Assembly (NCBI GenBank): GCA_017437905.1
Contig: JAFRWY010000016.1
Location: 1 to 36,825 of the forward strand
DNA: 36,825 nt
Source of the DNA: Eubacterium sp.
GTDB lineage: Bacteria > Bacillota > Clostridia > Lachnospirales > Lachnospiraceae
Direction of reading: 5' to 3'
The position numbers and the translations under genes were made by a program. Under the pieces are notes generated by a model. That model did no database searches. It was not told the DNA's origin and saw only the letters and a list, made by a program, of their open reading frames with translations. Below, piece after piece: positions 35,564-36,825 of this stretch; within the stretch, counting starts at the first letter, position 1, and each line of letters opens with the position of its first letter.

Positions 35564-35713
35564 AAATGAAAAAACGGAAGCTCCGGACAGTCGGTTCGGA
35601 GCTTTTTGTGTTGGTGAGACATGTCTGGGGGAAAGTTCCAGCGTTTCATCTGTTTTCTTGAGATTCTCGAGTACGCCGTTCTTTACGGCTTCAAAGAAAT
35701 CGTCTTTGTTCAT
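35486..35713 (-). pseudogene. 5' fragment of a truncated gene, possibly DUF5688-type
   Basis: On the minus strand a strong ribosome site (TTGGAGGG) precedes an ATG at 35713. The first about 28 residues (MNKDDFFEAVKNGVLENLKK) look like a genuine N-terminus and resemble the opening of the large DUF5688 proteins of Lachnospiraceae. After residue about 30 the frame runs through the terminator hairpin and into the antisense of the hypothetical gene, with no family resemblance. The rest of the gene seems to have been deleted. A true 75-residue protein is less likely. Confidence 0.45.
35578..35608. terminator. Bidirectional terminator after the hypothetical gene
   Basis: AAGCTCCG (35578-35585) pairs with CGGAGCTT (35597-35604), followed by TTTTG; on the minus strand it is followed by CCGTTTTTTC. 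It may end both facing units. Confidence 0.8.
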
Positions 35714-35825
35714 AGCATTCCCTCCAATTTAAAATAATGGCGTTATAGGTAGATAATTAGCCACCCCCGCTTGTACGTTTGTTGATGGATGGGAGGGTAG
35801 CGATAGCTACCCTCTGGCCAATAAT

Positions 35826-35926
35826 TTAATTACATCATTAATTGTTTAACTGCATCATTTTTTAAAGAATGATGTAGTTAAGATTGACAATGAGTATGAT
35901 GAATGCTATTGTTTAAGTGCATCATT
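35826..35926 (+). promoter_or_regulatory. fic promoter with four copies of a 14-base operator-like motif
   Basis: TTAAnTnCATCATT occurs at 35826-35839, 35846-35859, inverted at 35868-35881 and again at 35913-35926 (TTAAGTGCATCATT). Copies 2 and 3 form a near-perfect palindrome. TTGACA (35884-35889) and TATTGT (35907-35912) are 17 bases apart, with copy 3 ending two bases before the -35 and copy 4 starting directly after the -10. A further hairpin (GAGGGTAG/CTACCCTC, 35793-35814) lies upstream. This arrangement predicts tight repression, perhaps by the Fic product or a partner. Confidence 0.7.
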
Positions 35927-35970
35927 TCATTAACTTATGAGTGAATTGATATTTGAATGAGGATATTGAA

Positions 35971-36825
35971 ATGAGAAATTTTGAATACAGTAAAAAATGG
36001 GAAAAGCTGCTGACGCCGGAAATAGTGGCATTGCTTACGCAGATCCATGAGTATAAAGGTGAACAGTCGCTTTTTATAGAAGCAAAAGCAGATAAACTGA
36101 CACAACTTGTGGAGATTGCAAAGATTCAAAGTACTGAGGCATCCAACAAGATTGAAGGTATTTATACTTCTGATGCGAGACTGAAAGCGCTTGTTAAGGA
36201 TAAGACTACACCCAGGACAAGAAATGAGCGTGAGATTGCCGGATACAGGGATTTGCTTAATACAATCCATGAGAGTCATGATTACATCTCGATAAGACCG
36301 AATATGATCCTTCAGCTTCACAGAGATTTATATAAGTTTGAAGGTTATGATATCGGTGGAAAGTATAAAGCAGCGGATAACATCATTGAGGAAGAGGATG
36401 AACAGGGCAACAAGTTCGTAAGATTCAGACCGGTTCCTGCATGGGAAACGCCTGAGTCAATCGAGAATCTTTGCAATGAGTTTGATAAAGCTCTTGGTTC
36501 CGGAACAATCGATCCGCTTCTTCTGATACCGATGTTTATACTGGACTTCTTATGTATCCATCCTTTTAATGACGGTAACGGGAGAATGAGCAGATTGCTT
36601 ACCTTGCTGATGCTATACAGAGCCGGATACATTGTAGGAAAGTATATCAGTATTGAGTATTTGATAGAAAAGACCAAGGATTCATATTATGAATGTCTGC
36701 AGGAAAGCTCTCTTAACTGGCATGAGGAAGAGAATCATTATGTTCCGTTTGTTCAGTATATGCTGGGTGTTGTAGTGGCTGCATACAGAGATTTTTCCGA
36801 CAGAGTAGAGACCTTGGTTACCAGC
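35971..36825 (+). CDS. Fic-domain protein (AMPylase type), cut by window edge
   Basis: The frame is open from ATG 35971 (GAGG 8 bases upstream) to the end of the window, 285 residues so far. A Fic N-terminal domain holds the inhibitory-helix motif SNKIEG (S58, E62, G63), the (S/T)xxxE(G/N) pattern of self-inhibited Fic proteins. The catalytic loop HPFNDGNGRMSR (H197 to R208) is complete, so transfer of AMP or another nucleotide to a target protein hydroxyl is expected. Homologues of this layout often end in a winged-helix DNA-binding domain, which would lie outside the window and could bind the operator array upstream. Codon and base use (ATA, TTA, AGA, AT-rich flanks) differ from the rest, suggesting acquisition by transfer. 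Confidence 0.9.
   Translation, partial: MRNFEYSKKWEKLLTPEIVALLTQIHEYKGEQSLFIEAKADKLTQLVEIAKIQSTEASNKIEGIYTSDARLKALVKDKTTPRTRNEREIAGYRDLLNTIHESHDYISIRPNMILQLHRDLYKFEGYDIGGKYKAADNIIEEEDEQGNKFVRFRPVPAWETPESIENLCNEFDKALGSGTIDPLLLIPMFILDFLCIHPFNDGNGRMSRLLTLLMLYRAGYIVGKYISIEYLIEKTKDSYYECLQESSLNWHEEENHYVPFVQYMLGVVVAAYRDFSDRVETLVTS

Overview
The window looks like chromosome of a mid-to-high-GC Clostridia bacterium, most likely a gut Lachnospiraceae. This rests on gene content and style: a Firmicutes-type atp operon end, a FakB/FakA pair, a feoA-feoA-feoB-Cys-rich cluster, Lachnospiraceae-type cell-wall-binding repeats (GWW/KWYYF), many GGAGG-type ribosome sites and T-run terminators. There are no rRNA, tRNA or CRISPR features. 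The placement is an inference from memory of these families.

Layout. 1-4287: the end of the F1Fo ATP synthase operon (partial atpA, atpG, atpD, atpC), with inverted-repeat elements in two intergenic gaps. 4294-6488: a structured repeat, a DUF885-type lipoprotein and a terminator. 6622-13024: a TetR regulator, a GT-B-like glycosyltransferase of unknown family, a GPH-family sugar symporter and a GH36 alpha-galactosidase, which together suggest alpha-galactoside uptake and breakdown. 12910-13695: a 786-base gene-free stretch with a terminator, a second copy of the structured repeat, a 242-base element bounded by 31-base inverted repeats, and a good promoter. 13696-19427: rhomboid protease, large secreted CotH-like protein with wall-binding repeats, OmpR-type response regulator and histidine kinase, apparently one transcription unit for a surface function. 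19525-22171: fakB-fakA fatty-acid phosphorylation genes and a terminator.

22213-25755 (minus strand): a tightly coupled three-gene operon of an acyltransferase, a GT8 glycosyltransferase and a GT8-acyltransferase fusion, behind an extended -10 promoter. It probably builds an acylated glycolipid or glycopolymer. 25850-26520: an orphan promoter-terminator pair (possible small RNA) and the 3' remnant of a leucine-rich-repeat surface protein. 26541-30571: the ferrous iron cluster (feoA, feoA, feoB, Cys-rich membrane protein, 48-residue membrane protein) behind a promoter that carries three GTTAG-N6-CTAAC palindromes, one filling the -35/-10 spacer. 30593-32360: a predicted lipoprotein with a complete SufS-like cysteine desulfurase domain, an unexpected enzyme to find outside the cell. 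32367-35103: a gene remnant, a B12-binding radical SAM protein and a TetR-family regulator. 35239-36825: short hypothetical genes and remnants, then an AT-richer region with a Fic (AMPylase-type) gene preceded by four copies of a 14-base operator-like motif.

Cross-cutting signals: four promoters share a direct repeat with 11-base period followed 11 bases later by an extended -10 (25852, 30242, 30593, 35275), resembling a WalR/PhoB-type activator box. A family of elements with TGTCATTCTGAG-like ends sits inside the atp and feo operons. The strongest candidates for undescribed biology are the exported desulfurase, the GT8/acyltransferase operon, the shared promoter box, the acidic external insertion in FeoB and the Fic operator array.
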